Source: Spirochaetales bacterium
Lineage (GTDB): Bacteria > Spirochaetota > Spirochaetia > SZUA-6 > JAFGRV01
DNA length: 64,000 nucleotides
Reading direction: 5' to 3'
Assembly (NCBI GenBank): GCA_016935735.1
Contig: JAFGQK010000057.1
Coordinates: forward strand, 1 to 64,000
Shown here: positions 38,001-53,000 of the stretch, piece after piece
Position numbering within the stretch: position 1 is the first letter of the stretch
Layout of the letters: the number at the start of each line of letters is the position of its first letter
Notes under the pieces: model-generated
Database searches by the model: none
Told to the model about the DNA's origin: nothing
What the model saw: only the letters and a program-made list of their open reading frames with translations
Translations under genes and position numbers: made by a program

Positions 38001-41000
38001 GCATCGGTACATCTTCTTCAATTTCGTTTACAGGAAAGTGAAGAATATGAGAAAGGTGCTTTAAAATGATGATCTTAAGAGTTTCAGCCGGATCCATCGC
38101 AGTAAGTGTTCCGGTTTTATCAACCATATGATTCGCAGTCTCGCTGCTTCTTTTAATATGTGCATTTTGATTCATTCCACCCGGTTCTTTCAAAACCAGC
38201 TTCTTGTTTTTTGTTGATTCAATGGTATGTGATGCTTTGACATCTGTACTCCCGGATGGTATTCCTGTTCCAGTCTTTAGAGTCATGATTGTTTCCGCAT
38301 TACCGGTTACTTTTACTTCTTCCGCTTCTATCGTATCAAACCAGATTTTTTTCCCTGTAAACGGATATGTCGGTAAAGAAACCCGCTGTGGATAGGGTTT
38401 ATCATATAATAAAAGCCAGTTGATATCGGCTCCCTGTACCCACAATTGTGCCAATATCTCTATGTTTTTTTCCTGCAATGCCTTATCCAATACCTGTTTA
38501 TTCTGGCTTATATTCTTTCCCGCCCGGGCATTCCCGGAATAACAGTTATCAATGTTTTTATTATCTTTACAATATTGCTCTAATATATGGATTAAATCTT
38601 TTATATCCGCGGTGATAATCGAAAGCCGTTCATCCATGTTTTCACGTCCCATTTGGAAGGTATAGCTTATATCTTCCAGGGAGATATTATTTTCAGGATT
38701 ATTCTTTAATTGTTCAATCAAATAAGCAAGCAAGTCAGATGCGTATTCGTTAAGCCTCTTTTTATCTCTGGCTGAAAGAATGATAAGCCGGGGGAAATTC
38801 TTTTGGGGATTACGGTTGTTATTTCCCTCATATTCTTCCAGTACCACATGGGCATTCGTTCCCCCGAAACCAAAGGAACTCACCCCTGCTATTCTCGGGA
38901 TTACAGAGCCTTCAGCCCGTTTGATTCTCTCCCATGGTTGTGTTTCTTTTACAATATAAAAGGGGCTGTCTTCAAGCTTTATCTGGGAGTTGAGTGTTTT
39001 AAAATGGACTAACCCGGGAAGCACTTTATGTTTCATGGCAAGTAAGGTCTTGATCAACCCGGCTATTCCCGCGGCTGCCTCCAGATGGCCAATATTGGCC
39101 TTTACGGATCCTATACCGCAATGCGGTTTTTGGGGAACAGGAATCCCGGATTTCCGGTATAATTCCTCAAAAGCCTTTTTTAGCCCATTTATCTCGACAG
39201 GATCTCCCAGTTTCGTACCTGTTCCATGAGTTTCTATATAACTCACATCACCCGGCATTATACCTGCCCGGCTGTAAGCTTCTATCAATAATTCTGCCTG
39301 TGCCAGGGCATTGGGTGCTGTCAGCGAATTCGCTTTTCCACCGTGATTAACAGCAACTCCCCTTATAATGGCATATATATGGTCTTTATCTGCCAGTGCC
39401 TTATCCAGGGGTTTTAATATCAAAACCCCCGATCCTTCACCCCTGATATATCCATTGGCGCTGTCATCGAACGTTTTACATCTTCCTTCCGGATTGAGTA
39501 TGCCGGCAGCATTCAACGCATTATAGGGTGTGGAAGCGATCAGGATATTAACACCACCTGCAATCGCCAGATCGCACTGCCCAAGATTAATGGCATTAAA
39601 AGCAGTGCATACAGCAACAAGAGAACTTGAGCAGGCAGTATTTAGAGACTCACTGGGACCGGTAAAATTGAAGAGATACGATATTCTGTTAGCCATTATT
39701 GATGATGCCATACCGGTAGATGAATACGCATCGGAGTCACGGGTGTATTCTCTCCAGAGTTCAAAATAATCAGTGGATGCCGTACCGATAAAAACACCTG
39801 TTTTAGTTCCGGAAAGTTCACCTGCCCTGTATCCGGCATCTTCTATTGCTTTCCATACACCCTGGAGGAGCCTCCTTTGCTGCGGATCCATGTATTTGGC
39901 TTCCCTGGGAGATATTCCAAAAAATATAGCATCAAATTTATCAATATCATTAATAAATCCGCCCCATTTTACCCGGCTGTCCAGCCCTTTAAATGCGCCT
40001 AATTCCAGTCTTTCAGGGGGTATGGAAGTAATGAGATCCTTCACCTTAACCAGGTTCTCCCAGAATGCCGCCCCGTTTTTTGACCCGGGCATTTCACAAT
40101 ACATTCCCGTGATTGCAATGGGCTGAATCAAAGGTATCTTCCTTTGTGTTGAAACGGAATTGTCATTGTATAAGAGAGTGGCTCCCTCTTGATGCTGCAA
40201 CGTTCCAGCGAGCACCCCATCCTGTTGATGCACAGCATCCGGGGTTGTTTCCGGTATTTGGGTGCCCGGTGGAGCAGCCGTACCATGAAAATATGCATGA
40301 AATAGTTCTCTATCCTGGTGCAATAATTTCTGTACGAGGGAGTCCAGGGTCGGGTTTTTCAATTCGTAAAAAATTGCCGGCCCCTGTTCCAATCCGAATA
40401 TTTCGTTTATCTCATTAATCAGCCGTGTTTGAGTTACGGAATCAAATCCATACTCCATCATATCATCATCAAAATCGATAAGATTTACATCTATCTTCAA
40501 TATCTTTGACACGCAATTCGCAATTACCTCTTTCAGTTTTGCAGTCAGTTCTTTATCATCCATAGTTATACTTATGGGGTGATGATCTTCCCGGACAATT
40601 GCAGTTGATTGTCCTTCCTGTTTTAGATATTTTTTAATTTTAACGGGATTCCCCTTGAAAACGACCAGATGATTCGTGCCGGAAGATAAAGCCTTAAGAA
40701 AAATATCCATACCATCTTCTGTAGAGAGTAATGTAATTCCCGCGATAGTCGACATTAATTTCAGGGTATGCTCATCGACATTCATACTGGTTTTTTCCCA
40801 AAGGGGCCAGTTAATGGAAAGAGTTTTCCCATGTCTCTTTCCTTGTTTTCTTAACTCTTCCCTGACTTCTACATAACAATCCATAAAACAGTTGGCAAAA
40901 GCATAATCTCCCTGGCCCCTGTTTCCTGTTACAGCAGCTGTCGATGAAAATAACATAAAGAAATCAAGTTTTTCATCTCTTGTTAGAGCATCCAATATGA

Positions 41001-44000
41001 TTGTACCAAAAACCTTTGGTCCGATAACCTTTTCAACGTCGCTTGCGTTTTTTTTCTGGATAAGCGCATCGAGTTTCACTCCCGCACTGTGAATTATTCC
41101 ATTAATAGCTCCATACAGGTTCCTGGCCGTCAAGATGAGGTGAGATACCTCTTTCTTATCGGTTACATCCGCCTGAATATAGACAACCTCCCGGCCACCG
41201 GCTTTCATGTTTTCAATGATCTGCGTTTTTTCTGCGGATAAAAAGCTACGTCCTGTCAGAATAAGTTTTGCACCATATTTCTGTGCAAGAAAGCGTGCCA
41301 GACAAAGACCAATGGATCCCGCCCCGCCAGTAATGAGGTATACTCCCCCCTGTTTAAGGAGATTCGTCTGTTTTTTTTCATTTTGAATACTATTCTCAAC
41401 AAGGGTTTTTTTATATCTGACGCTATTCTGATAAGTAATCTCCGTGCAACCGGCCTCCTGGTATTCCAATTCACTTAATAAAATCTGTTTTAAGCCAGGG
41501 GTTGAAGTCCTTTCTATACCAACAGATTTGCATTTCAGCCGGGAGTTTTCCTGATGAGCTGTTTTAAGAAAAGAACTGACAGCAGCAAACCGGGGTTGAA
41601 CCACTCCCCCGGCCGGGTAAGCGTATAATAAGGTAATCTCGTGCTCACTCGCATATTTCAAAAGTACCCTGGTTAAATAAAACACGGAATACAGGCCGCT
41701 GTTCAGTTGATTTTTAATACCATGATAATCCGGTTCTTCAACCGCGTTGGGATCTGGCTGTAAATGACGGTGAATAGAATCTTCGAATGACCACAGGTGA
41801 ATAATGTTCCCGGGAATAAAGCCTTTATCCCGGAGGCAGGTAAATAATTGCAGATAATCCTTTTCATCATTTTTATTAATGACAAATCTCCCCTGTCCAT
41901 TATCCTCGAATCGATTACCTGGTTCCACCAGAACCGCCTGTAAGGATAATCCGTTATGCTGTTTTAGATTACGTTGCATCTCTTCCCAGAGCCGGGGATT
42001 ATTATCAAAAATAAGCAGGAGTTTTTGTGGAGAAACATCAAGAGGACATAACTGGATATCCGCTTTTTCCCATACATTATTGAAGAAGAGGATCGAATCC
42101 GTTTGTTGTTGTTGTTCAGGTATCCAATGCCTTGCCTTTAAGAACGGATACAAAGGAAGTTCAATAAAAGCCGGGGTCCCGGCCGTGTATAATTGTTTCC
42201 AGTCGATTTCACCACCCAACGTCCATAATCGAGCCAGTTTTTCGTATTTTTTCCCATTTATAATACTCTGGATATAGTTCTGCTCTTCTTCACCATCGAA
42301 TAATAATGGGTTAACTTTCCTGTTTTCCTTGATATTCCCTTCATAACTCCCATGTCCTTCTTCACCATTACAGAATGCCAGCAATTTTTCTTTAAGTTGA
42401 TCCCTGTTTTCTGCAATAACCGCCAGTCTGTACTCCATGGCTTCACGATGTAATTGTAATGTATAAGCAATATCAGCAATGTTAATAGATTTATTATCTA
42501 TATATCGTATAATATTTTCTGCATATTCTTTGAGCCTTTCCTTATTCTTGGCAGATAAAGTGACTATATAATGCTTCCCGGCTTCCTGCTTCGTGTTAAC
42601 CGGCTGCAATTGATACTCCTCAACATTCGTTGAGGCACGATTGTAATTTATTAGATACTCTTCAAGTAAAATGTGGGCATTGGAGCCACCGGCACCAAAT
42701 GAACTTAATCCGGCACGGCGGGGATATTTTTTCATTATACCCTCGTCCTGCAATTCAACCTGTTCCCATTTTCCCAGACTTCTCTGGACATAGAATGGGG
42801 TGTCTTGAAAATCAATATTGGGATTGAGTTTATCCGTATGAATGGACGGAACCAATACTTCATGTTTCATCTGGAGAATGACTTTCGTTAATCCTGCAAT
42901 GCCGGCTGCTGCCTCCAGGTGCCCGATATTGGATTTCACTGAACCGATGGAACAAAACTGCTTGTCCCCGGTATACTTTTCAAAGGCTTTCACAAGCCCG
43001 GTTATTTCTATGGGATCCCCAAGGGATGTACCTGTCCCATGAGCTTCAATGTAATTGACGGTCCTGGGTGATATCTTTGCTTTTTCCAGCACTTCTGCTA
43101 TTATACCGGCCTGCGAGTTCGGATTTGGTACGGTATAGCCATTTGTCTTCCCGCCATGATTGATGGAACTGGCTTTAATAACAGCATAAATGTGGTCCCT
43201 GTCTTTTTCAGCGTGGTTAAGGAGTTTTAACACTGCCACTCCCACCCCTTCACCAGGCACAAAACCGTCTCCGCCTTCACCGAAACTCCTGCACCTGCCG
43301 TCAGTTGACATAAACTTGCCATAACTCAATTGGATATACTTATTTGGATGAAGACAGATATTGACTCCCCCGGCCAGGGCAATCTCACACTCTCCATATC
43401 GAAGGCTGTTACAGGCTAAATGGATTGCCGTTAATGATGATGAGCACATGGTATCCAGGGCAATACTGGGGCCATTCAGATTAAAAAAATATGATACCCT
43501 GTTGGCAACAGATGCGTGGGAAGAATGTAACGCGACAACACGATCCTTTGACGAGTTTTCAACACCTAATAACTGATAATCCCCATAGGTTATTCCTGCA
43601 AAAACACCTGTTTTATACTTTTCCAGGCGGCTCCGCGGATACCCTGCATCCTCTATTGCATGCCAGGCTGTCTCTAAGAATAATCTTTCCTGGGGATCAA
43701 TTAACTCTGCTTCACCGGGAGACATATTAAAAAATAAAGGATCAAATTTATCAATATCCTTGATAAACCCACCCCATTTGGTATAATATTTGCCCGCCTT
43801 TCCTTTTTCCTGATCATAGTATGTATTAAAATCCCATCTTTCCTCCGGTATAACCGAAATACAATCTTTTCCATTTTTAAGATTATCCCAGAATTCATCC
43901 AGGTGTTCTGCAAAAGGATATCTTCCACTTAGCCCTATAATAGCAATATCCCCATCCCCTGTTTCACTATACTCTCTATGAATGCTATCGGGACCAGCCA

Positions 44001-47000
44001 TATGGTGTAAAGAAAATGATCCTGTTTTTTTATCATGCGGTTTGTCCGTAATGAGTGATTCTTCGCGGTCTGTTTTAAGCAATTTCATTAATGTATCTTT
44101 ATGTTTTTCCACAAAGTAGCCTGCCAGTTGATAAATATCCTGGTATTCATAGAAAAGTGTTTTCGAGAGCTTTCCAAAGCATTTTTCGAGTTGTTTATTC
44201 ATATCCGTAATCATTATTGAATCTATCCCGTATTTTTCAAACGGTTGCTTTGATTCAATCCTGCTTACCGGGAGTTTTGTTTCTTTAGACAGCATCTCTT
44301 TTAAATAGAGTTCTGTCATATGGGAAAGTTCGCTGTTTGGTTCTGTCCCGTTAAATTCCACCGGCATACCGGTAACCTGGAAACCCGGGTTTGCTTCGAT
44401 TATGTTGCCTATTTGATTATCTTTGTTTTTTACCGTGTACCCGCTAAGCGCTTGTCTGATTTTCCGGGTATCACCGTTAAAAATTATCACGTTATCCATG
44501 TTGAGTGTAAGAGCCGCCTGAAAAGCTTTGATACCAGCCTCTTTTCCCAACAGGGATATTCCCGTATTGGCTTTTATGGCTTTTGCCTGCTCATCAGATA
44601 CATGCATACCCCCGGCTTCCCACAGCGGCCACTGAATTGAAATGGTTATCCCCGGCCGCTTTAACCTGTTTCTTAATCCGGCAAAGCTGTCCATAAAACT
44701 ATTACCATAGGCATAATCACCCTGACCGGTATTTCCAAACACCCCGGCTATTGAGGAAAAAAGGATAAAGAAGTCCAGGGAACCGTCCCTGGTATACTTA
44801 TCCAGCCATAGAGTACCAAAGACCTTTGCCGCAAAGACCCGGTCCATTTCTTCTGCTGTCTTTTTTATGATAAATGAATCACGAATAATACCGGCACTGT
44901 GAATAATGCCATTAAGGGTACCATGCCGGGCTTTGATTGAATCAATAAGCCTTTTCGTATCACCCTCATCGGAAATATCAGACTTGATATATATCACCTC
45001 CAAACCGGGCGATTCCAGTTCCCTTATCTTTGCCAGTTTTTGTTCATCCGGTTCTGATCGTCCTGTCAAAACAAGGTTAACACGGTAATTACGCATAATG
45101 AACCCGGCAAAGATTAAACCAAGTCCGCCCATTCCTCCTGTTATCAGGTAGACTCCCTTTTCTTTAAATACCGGATGCCCCCCTGAACCATGGGTGGGAT
45201 AATATTCGGTTATCTTTTTTTCAAGACGGGTTTGATGATTATAATGTATTTCCGGTACACTTTCATTAAAGTTATCAAATTCAGTAATCAATTGACCGGC
45301 ATAATGATGCAAAGGTGCATTCTTAATGCCAATAATGCGGTAATGAAAGGATGGATTTTCCAGATAAATGGTTTTGGCAAAACCTCTCACCCCTTCATAT
45401 GCAGGGTGATGATTTTCATGCGTGTGATATATATATAAAAGATCAATCACTTCGTTTTTAACGTATTTCATTAAAGCCTGACTTACATACATTAATGAGT
45501 AAATACTCATTTGCAGTTGTTCTTTAATTTTCTTTTCTTCTTCAGAAAAATCCATTGTGGACCATGCATGGATGATCCTGAAAAATTTCAATTGCTTTTT
45601 TACCAGATTTTTTATCAATAAATTATAGTCTTCGGAATGAAAAGGATTAATCTCATACTCATTGTCCTGGGTACAGGAAAATTTATTACCCGGCCTTACC
45701 AGGATAAAATCCGCATCCAGTGTTGCCAGCGCAGCAGCAAAATGATGATCATTATCAAAAACAAGGATCTTACCTGTATCAGAAACCCGGACCGGTTTTT
45801 CCGCAAGGGGGCATGGCTGCCATACAGGAGTATAAAAAATAGTTCCGGTTGCCTTTTGTTCTTCCGGTTTATCTATTGTTGTGTCCCCTTCCCTTATTTG
45901 AGAAACAGTTCCTGCCCAGTACCGTTCCCTGGCAAAGGGATAAGGGGGCAGTGGAATTATACCAGGGGTGTTCGGATGATAGAGCATTTTCCATTCTATA
46001 TCGCCGCCCGTCACCCAGAATTTTGCCAGCGTAGCAACATCCCGGTCCATGTAAAAGCGTTTCAGATCATCCTGATGATGATTAATTTCAGCATCATTAC
46101 CGTTATCTGATATATTTCCCGCATATAATCCTGTTATACCCATCTTATTTTGAGAGTAATCTGTCAATTTTGCATATAGATCTGAAAAATCGGAAACCAC
46201 CAGGGCCAGCCGTTCTTCCATCGCTTCTCTCCCATCCTGAAGCGTATAGATCATACTCTCGAAGCTGATGTTATCATTTACCCAGTCATGCCGTTGTACA
46301 TCTGCTGCGGATGTTCCTGTTTCACCGGTAACACTTTTCAACATAGTTGAAGCCCGGTTGTTCTCTGCTATTCCCTTAAGAAAATTCAGGAAACTTTGTG
46401 TATATTCCTTTAATCGTTCCCTGTTCCTGGCAGATAACACAAAGATATACGATCCACTTTCCTTTTCGTTATTTCCGGCAGGATGATTGTTAAACTCTTC
46501 CACAATGGCAAATGCATTCACTCCCCCTGCCCCGAAAGAGCTGATGCCGGCCCGCCGGGGACAATTTTCCAGGTTATTCGTATCCCATTCGGTATTATGT
46601 TTCTGAATATAAAAAGGGGTCTTTTCAAGGGCAATATTCGGATTTATCACATCACAATACAGGGTCGGTACAAACTGTTTATTTTTCAATTGCATAATTA
46701 ATTTGGTCAATCCGGCTATCCCTGCTGCCGCTTCCAGATGTCCTATATTGGACTTTACCGACCCGATAGAACAAAATTGATGATCGTTTGTATAATTCTT
46801 AAAAGCATCTGTCAGGCCCTTTATTTCAATCGGGTCGCCCAGGATAGTCCCGGTTCCATGGGCTTCTATACAGGTGATCGTGTGAGCATCCAGGCCGGAC
46901 TTTTTCAATGTATTTTCAATCAATCTGGTTTGGGCAACCGGATTGGGAACCGTGTATCCACTGGTACTTCCGCCATGATTAATCGAAGTTGCTTTAATCA

Positions 47001-50000
47001 GGGCATAAATATAGTCACCGTCTTTTATCGCGGTTTCAAGAGGTTTTAATACAAACACCCCCACCCCTTCCCCGGGTACTATTCCATCCGCCTGGTTTCC
47101 AAAACTGCAGCACTTTCCGTTTGGTGATAGAATTCTGGACTGGGACATGACAATATATTTGCTATGGTGAAGATAAAGATTAATACCGCCTGCAATTGCC
47201 ATTCTGCAATTCCCATTTTTAAGGCTTTCACAGGCCATATGAATTGCAGTGAGTGATGATGAACAGGCCGTGTCCACGGGTATGCTGGGACCATTAAAAT
47301 CCATAAAATATGATAACCTGTTTACAATCGTCCATGGTGAGGAATCCGGTATGACGACATCATCCGGATTTCTTCTTTCGGATAACAGCAGTTGATAGGT
47401 ATAGGTTGTTACCCCGGCAAAAACACCAACCTCTTTTTCCAGTGATTTCAGCCGCTTTCCCGTATAGCCTGCGTCATTAAGCGCTGCCCAGGCTGTTTCC
47501 AAAAATAATCTTTCCTGCGGATCCATCACCTCGGCGTCTTTCGGAGAAATAGCAAAGAAAAGGGTGTCAAATTTATCAACATCCTTAAGAAAGCCGCCCC
47601 ATTTGGAGTATATTTTTCCCTGTTTGGCTTTGGCAGGATCAGGATCATAGAATTGGCGGAAATCCCAGCGGTCAGGCGGGATTTCACTGATACAATCCCT
47701 GCCGTTTTTCAGGTTGATCCAGAATTCATCAAGGGTACCGGAACAGGGATAACGTCCGCTTATCCCGATAACGGCTATGTCCGGTGAATTATTAAAACCG
47801 GTTATGTCTGAAGTTGATTCTTTATATATAGCCACTCCCGTGATACTGTCATCGACAGTCCGGTGATGAGATTGGGCTGACAGGTCAGCCCGTTTGCTGT
47901 TTTTCAAGGTGCCTTTAAACATATTTTCAAAAGTTTTTTTATGATTTTGTAAAAAGTATTCTCCCAGGTCTTCGATGGTTAAATTTTCAAACAGCAGGGT
48001 CGCGGGAAGGTTTCCTGTATCACCTTCAAAGGATTTGATTATTTCCTTACCCACCAGGGAATCTATTCCGAATTTACCGAATGTAAACTGGCTATCCAGG
48101 ATGACGCGTTTTATTCCCGTCACCCTGCCAATAACATCTTTTATATATTCCCTTATCAATAATTTCAAATGATCATCCGTGATTGTATTGGATGTCATTA
48201 ATTCTTGAACACCATTATTTTTTTGAACATCCCGGCCGGATTCACTTCCCCCATCGTTGTATGTCCTGTTGCCCTGATTTTTCCAGTACCTGGAACGTGT
48301 AAAAGGGTAGGGAGGAAAATCCTGACAGATGCTGTATCCCCTGCCATACAACCTGTCCCAATCCGGATTTCCTCCATGAACATAGATCGTCCCAAGCTGC
48401 CGGAGTAATCGTTGATATTCGCCGGGTATTAAAGATTTTTCTTTGATAAGTGTATATATAATAGAAGAAGCCTCATCTGTATGAACATATTCCTGATCCT
48501 GTACTATACCATTCCCGATTATGTGTTCCTTGCTTTTTCTATTTGCTTTAATTGCTGTTAATTCTTCTATCAACTCTTGTTTGTTGCCTGCAATAATGGC
48601 AATGCGGTAATCAAAATGCTTCCTGCCGGTTGCAGAAGTATAACTGATATTCTCAAGTGAAACTGAATGATTGCCGCTTTCAAGCCATTCGATCATCTGG
48701 TGAACACTCTTTTTCAAAGCATCCGGTGATTTCGCAGAGAGAAGTATTAAATAATATGGTTTTTTTTCTGTCATAACTGATTCATTACGAACAGGCGCCT
48801 CTTCTAGTACTACGTGAACATTTGTTCCGCTGAAACCGAATGAACTTATGGCAGCTAATCTCGGGCCCGTGCCTGTTTTTTCCCAATTTTTATAAACAGT
48901 ATTGACATAAAAGGGGCTATTTCCCAAATCGATAAATTCATTGGGAGTTTGATAGTTTATTGACGGGACAAGTTTTTTATAATGAAGGCATAGAAGGGTT
49001 TTGATTAATCCCGCGATCCCTGCGGACGCCAATCCATGACCGATGTTTGTTTTCACCGAGCCGACAGCACAGTAATTTTTTCTGGTGGTATATTTCCGGA
49101 ATGAATTCGTTAACGCCTCGATTTCTATAGGATCACCCAGTTTTGTGCCTGTACCATGTGCTTCTATATACTCTATGTCTGCTGGATTAATGCCAATACT
49201 ATCGTATAGTTCGGTTTGCAGGGCAGTTTGTGAATCGGCGCTCGGGGCGGTTATGCCATTTGTCTGTCCATCCTGATTTATATGAGAACCCTTGATTACC
49301 CCATAGATATGGTCATTATCCTCCAGGGCTTTTTTAAGTGGTTTTAACAATACGGCTCCCACCCCTTCCCCAAGAACAAATCCATCGGCCGAATTATCAA
49401 ATGTCCTGCACTGTCCACTCCTGGAGATCATTTCCGCTTTACTGGTCATAATATGCATAGCGGGAGTTGTTAAAACAGACACACCTCCTGCAATAGCACA
49501 TTCACATTCTCCGCTGATAATGCTCTTACAGGCTTGATGAACTGCAACAAGTGAAGATGAACAAGCTGTATCGATGGACATACAGGGGCCTTTAAGATTA
49601 AATAAGTAGGAGATCCTGCCTGCAGTAATAGAGTTTGCTGAACCAATTAAAGAGAAAGCATTAAGATTGTTTTCCCTGGAAACATCCGGTTGATTGTAAT
49701 CCCCCGGGCCCACCCCCACAAATACGCCGCATTTCTTCCCGGATAATTTATCCGGGGTATAACCACCGGCTTCGAAGGTTTTCCATGCTTCCTCTAAAAA
49801 CAGCCGTTGTTGGGGATCCATCATCCCGGCTTCCATAGGTGTAATATTGAAAAACAAGCTGTCGAATTTATCTGCATCCTGGAGAAACCCTCCCCATTTA
49901 CTGTATGTTTTATTCGAAGTTCCTGAATGGGAATCATAGAAGTGATTGCTGTTCCAGCGCTCCGCTGGAATCCCGGAGATACTATTAATTCCCATGGTTA

Positions 50001-53000
50001 CATTGTGCCAGAATTGCCTGATATTTTTTGCACCGGGAAAGCGGCCGGACATCGCAATAACCGCTATTTCATCAGACCGGGAGTCCTGGTATGACCGTTT
50101 TTTGAAATGAACATTATCATCTTTTTCTGTAAAATCATCAAACGTTACAGCGACCTTGCCGATATTTTTCCTGTCACCAATATATTGAAAAGCTTCCTTT
50201 ATATTATGAGAAAAAAAGGTTTTAAAAACAATAGGAGTAATTAATCCATCGGCAATCATCGTTACCATAATCTGTAAGTAATCCTTTAGTTTATGCCCGT
50301 TTCTCCATAATTTTCGCAAGTCAATACTGTGAAATGATTGATTGTTCACCATATTCGAGAAATCCAGTGACCGTGTTGCCCGTAAACCCGCGACAGCAAT
50401 TTCCAGGTACCTGCCTTCAGGTGCCAGCATGTTTATACCCTGTTGAATGGCATCGCCTGACAGGGTATTCAGGACAACATCTACTCCCCGTCCCCCGGTA
50501 ATTTCCATTACTTTCTCTACCAGATTTTCAGTACTGTAATCAAATGTGTAATCCACTCCTATACTCTTTAAGTATTCACGTTTCCCGGCAGAACTGGAAG
50601 TCCCGTAGATCACACAATGCTTTAATTTAGCGAGTTGTACCGCCATCAAGCCCACACCCCCGGCAGCACTCTGGATAAAAACATGTTCACCATCAGCTAA
50701 ATTACCTGTTTCATAAAGGCTGTAATATGCCGTGGTAAAAACATCCGGGAACCCGCATGCATCTTCAAAACTTAAAGCAGAAGGTTTCTTTACCGCGCTA
50801 TTTACGGGAATATTGACATATTCCGCGTGTCCGCCTAATAAACTGCCGGTTAATCCGATAATTTCATCTCCTGTGCTGAAACTCTTAACGTTTTTACCTG
50901 TGGCATGAACAATACCTGCCACTTGAAAACCGGTAACAAAGGGATAATCAGGCAGGGTAGGGTATAACCCCTTGACACATAATATATCTGCAAAATTGAC
51001 CCCGGCGGCTTTGACTCTCACCAGTATTTCATTCTCTGCCGGCAGGTTTATTCTGATATTGTCTAATTTGAGATTACTGATTTCAGTTACACTATTAATT
51101 AACACACCTTTGCACATGAGATAATCTGATTTCTGATCTGTATGTTCATGCTGTATTTCCTTTTTATCTATATCGCTATCATCATGGTCATTTGAAAGAT
51201 GTACCGGAGGATTACCGGTTATTGTATCCGGATCAACAACCCTTTCATATTGCTTGTTTGCCGTATTCTCCGGAGTATGGTCGATGAGTACGCCGGGATC
51301 TACAAATGTTAAAAGATAATCACAAAGTTCATTGATAGTGGAGCAGTCATATAGTTTGACAACTTTAAAATTAATCTTGAAGACCTGATTCAGCTTTTTG
51401 GCAAATTCAACAGCCAGAATTGAATCAAGTCCCAGTTCTATAAATCGTTTATTGGAAGGAATTTTTGAACAGTCAACGAAAAGTATACCTGCTAAAATTT
51501 TCCTTAGTTTTTCTTTTACTACTGCTTTAATTCCTGATTTATCCGGTTTATCTCCAGTCTGGTATTTTTCATTTATCTGCTTTAATTTTATTGAAGTATG
51601 GTTATTATTATTTATGGTATGCTGTGATTTACTTTCTGATTCGTTTTTATACAATACATTTGATTTTTCTGCATCCCCGGCCTTGTCCGGCTTATGAGAA
51701 GAATGATGAGGAGACAGATTTGCCGTCTTGCCCCGGTCAATCCAATATCTTTTCTTTTCAAAGGGATATGTGGGCAAGGATACCCTGTATGGTGCAGTAT
51801 CATATAACAGATCCCAGGGAATGTTATAGCCGGTTACCCAAAGACTGGCCAGTCTCCCGAGATCCTTTTTACCGGTAATAGCCTTTGTTTCATTATCGTT
51901 AAGCAGTTTTAATGGGGAAGCTTCTATGTCTATAGTTCCTCTATATGATCCGGGTATTCCGGTGTTGCTCCCCTGTATAAAATTTGTTAATGCTTCACAA
52001 AGTGATTCCATGTCTGAACAAACAATCGCCAGGCGTTCTTCCATGGGTTCTCTTCCGGTTTGTAATGTATATGCTGCATTATCCAGGTTGAAATCCCGGC
52101 CAGCTTCATGGTTACCCTCCCGTTTGAGGAATTGAACCATTTTTTCTGCATATGCTAAAAGGCATTTCCCCGAATGGGCAGACAGGATGAAAATGTTTGG
52201 CTTGCTTTTTGTTTTTTTACTATCACTACGATAGCCATCATCACGATGGATATATTCCTCTACAATTATATGGGCATTTGAACCCCCGCCGCCAAATGAA
52301 TTGATGGCCGCACGCCTGGGATATTGCTGGGTAGTTCCTCCATTATCAATGGGTGTGGCATTCCAGGGAGCTTTCCGGGTTTGTATATAAAACGGAGAAT
52401 TTTCCATCATTTCTGAATTAACAATTTTTTCGGTATTTATTACCGGGACCTGCATTTTATATTTCATTTGAAGTAAAACCTTTGTTAACTGTACAATACC
52501 TGATGCTGCTTCCGGGTGGCCGATATTGGATTTTACACTCCCAATGGAACAGAACCCCTTGTCTTTGGTAAACCTGGTAAAAGCATTAATAAGTGCTTCG
52601 AGTTCCTTATTGTCTCCTATAGCTGCCCCTGTCATTGAAGTTTCTATATAGCTTATGGTTCCGGGATCGATCCCGGCTTTATTTATTGTTTCTATAATTA
52701 AATCAGACTGCGCGGAACTGTCAGGAATGTTAAATCCAATGGTCGATCCGCAATGATTAATACCGGCTCCCTTTATGATACCATAAATATGGTCATGGTC
52801 CCTTTCTGCCATGGATAACGGTTTTAAAAGCACCGCACCAATACTCTCGGCAGGTATATATCCATCGCTGTCGCCGAGGATACCGCAGCTTCCTGATGTA
52901 CTCAGCGAACCGATATTGTTCAGCGCTATGTATTTTGCCGGATGCAGGGTTAAATTAATACCGGCGGCAAAAGCGGCGGAACACTCCCCACGCAATATAC

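Noticed and set aside
40185..40260. Inverted and direct GATGC/GCATC repeats in the linker that encodes QQDGVLAGTLQHQEG
   Set aside because: Only one copy is seen and the arms are short. It could be a further element type, but one copy does not support it.
49950..49980. Palindrome TTCCAGCG-CTC-CGCTGGAA, and a similar one near 62580
   Set aside because: Both encode the conserved KS segment PAERWN; the symmetry follows from that codon choice.
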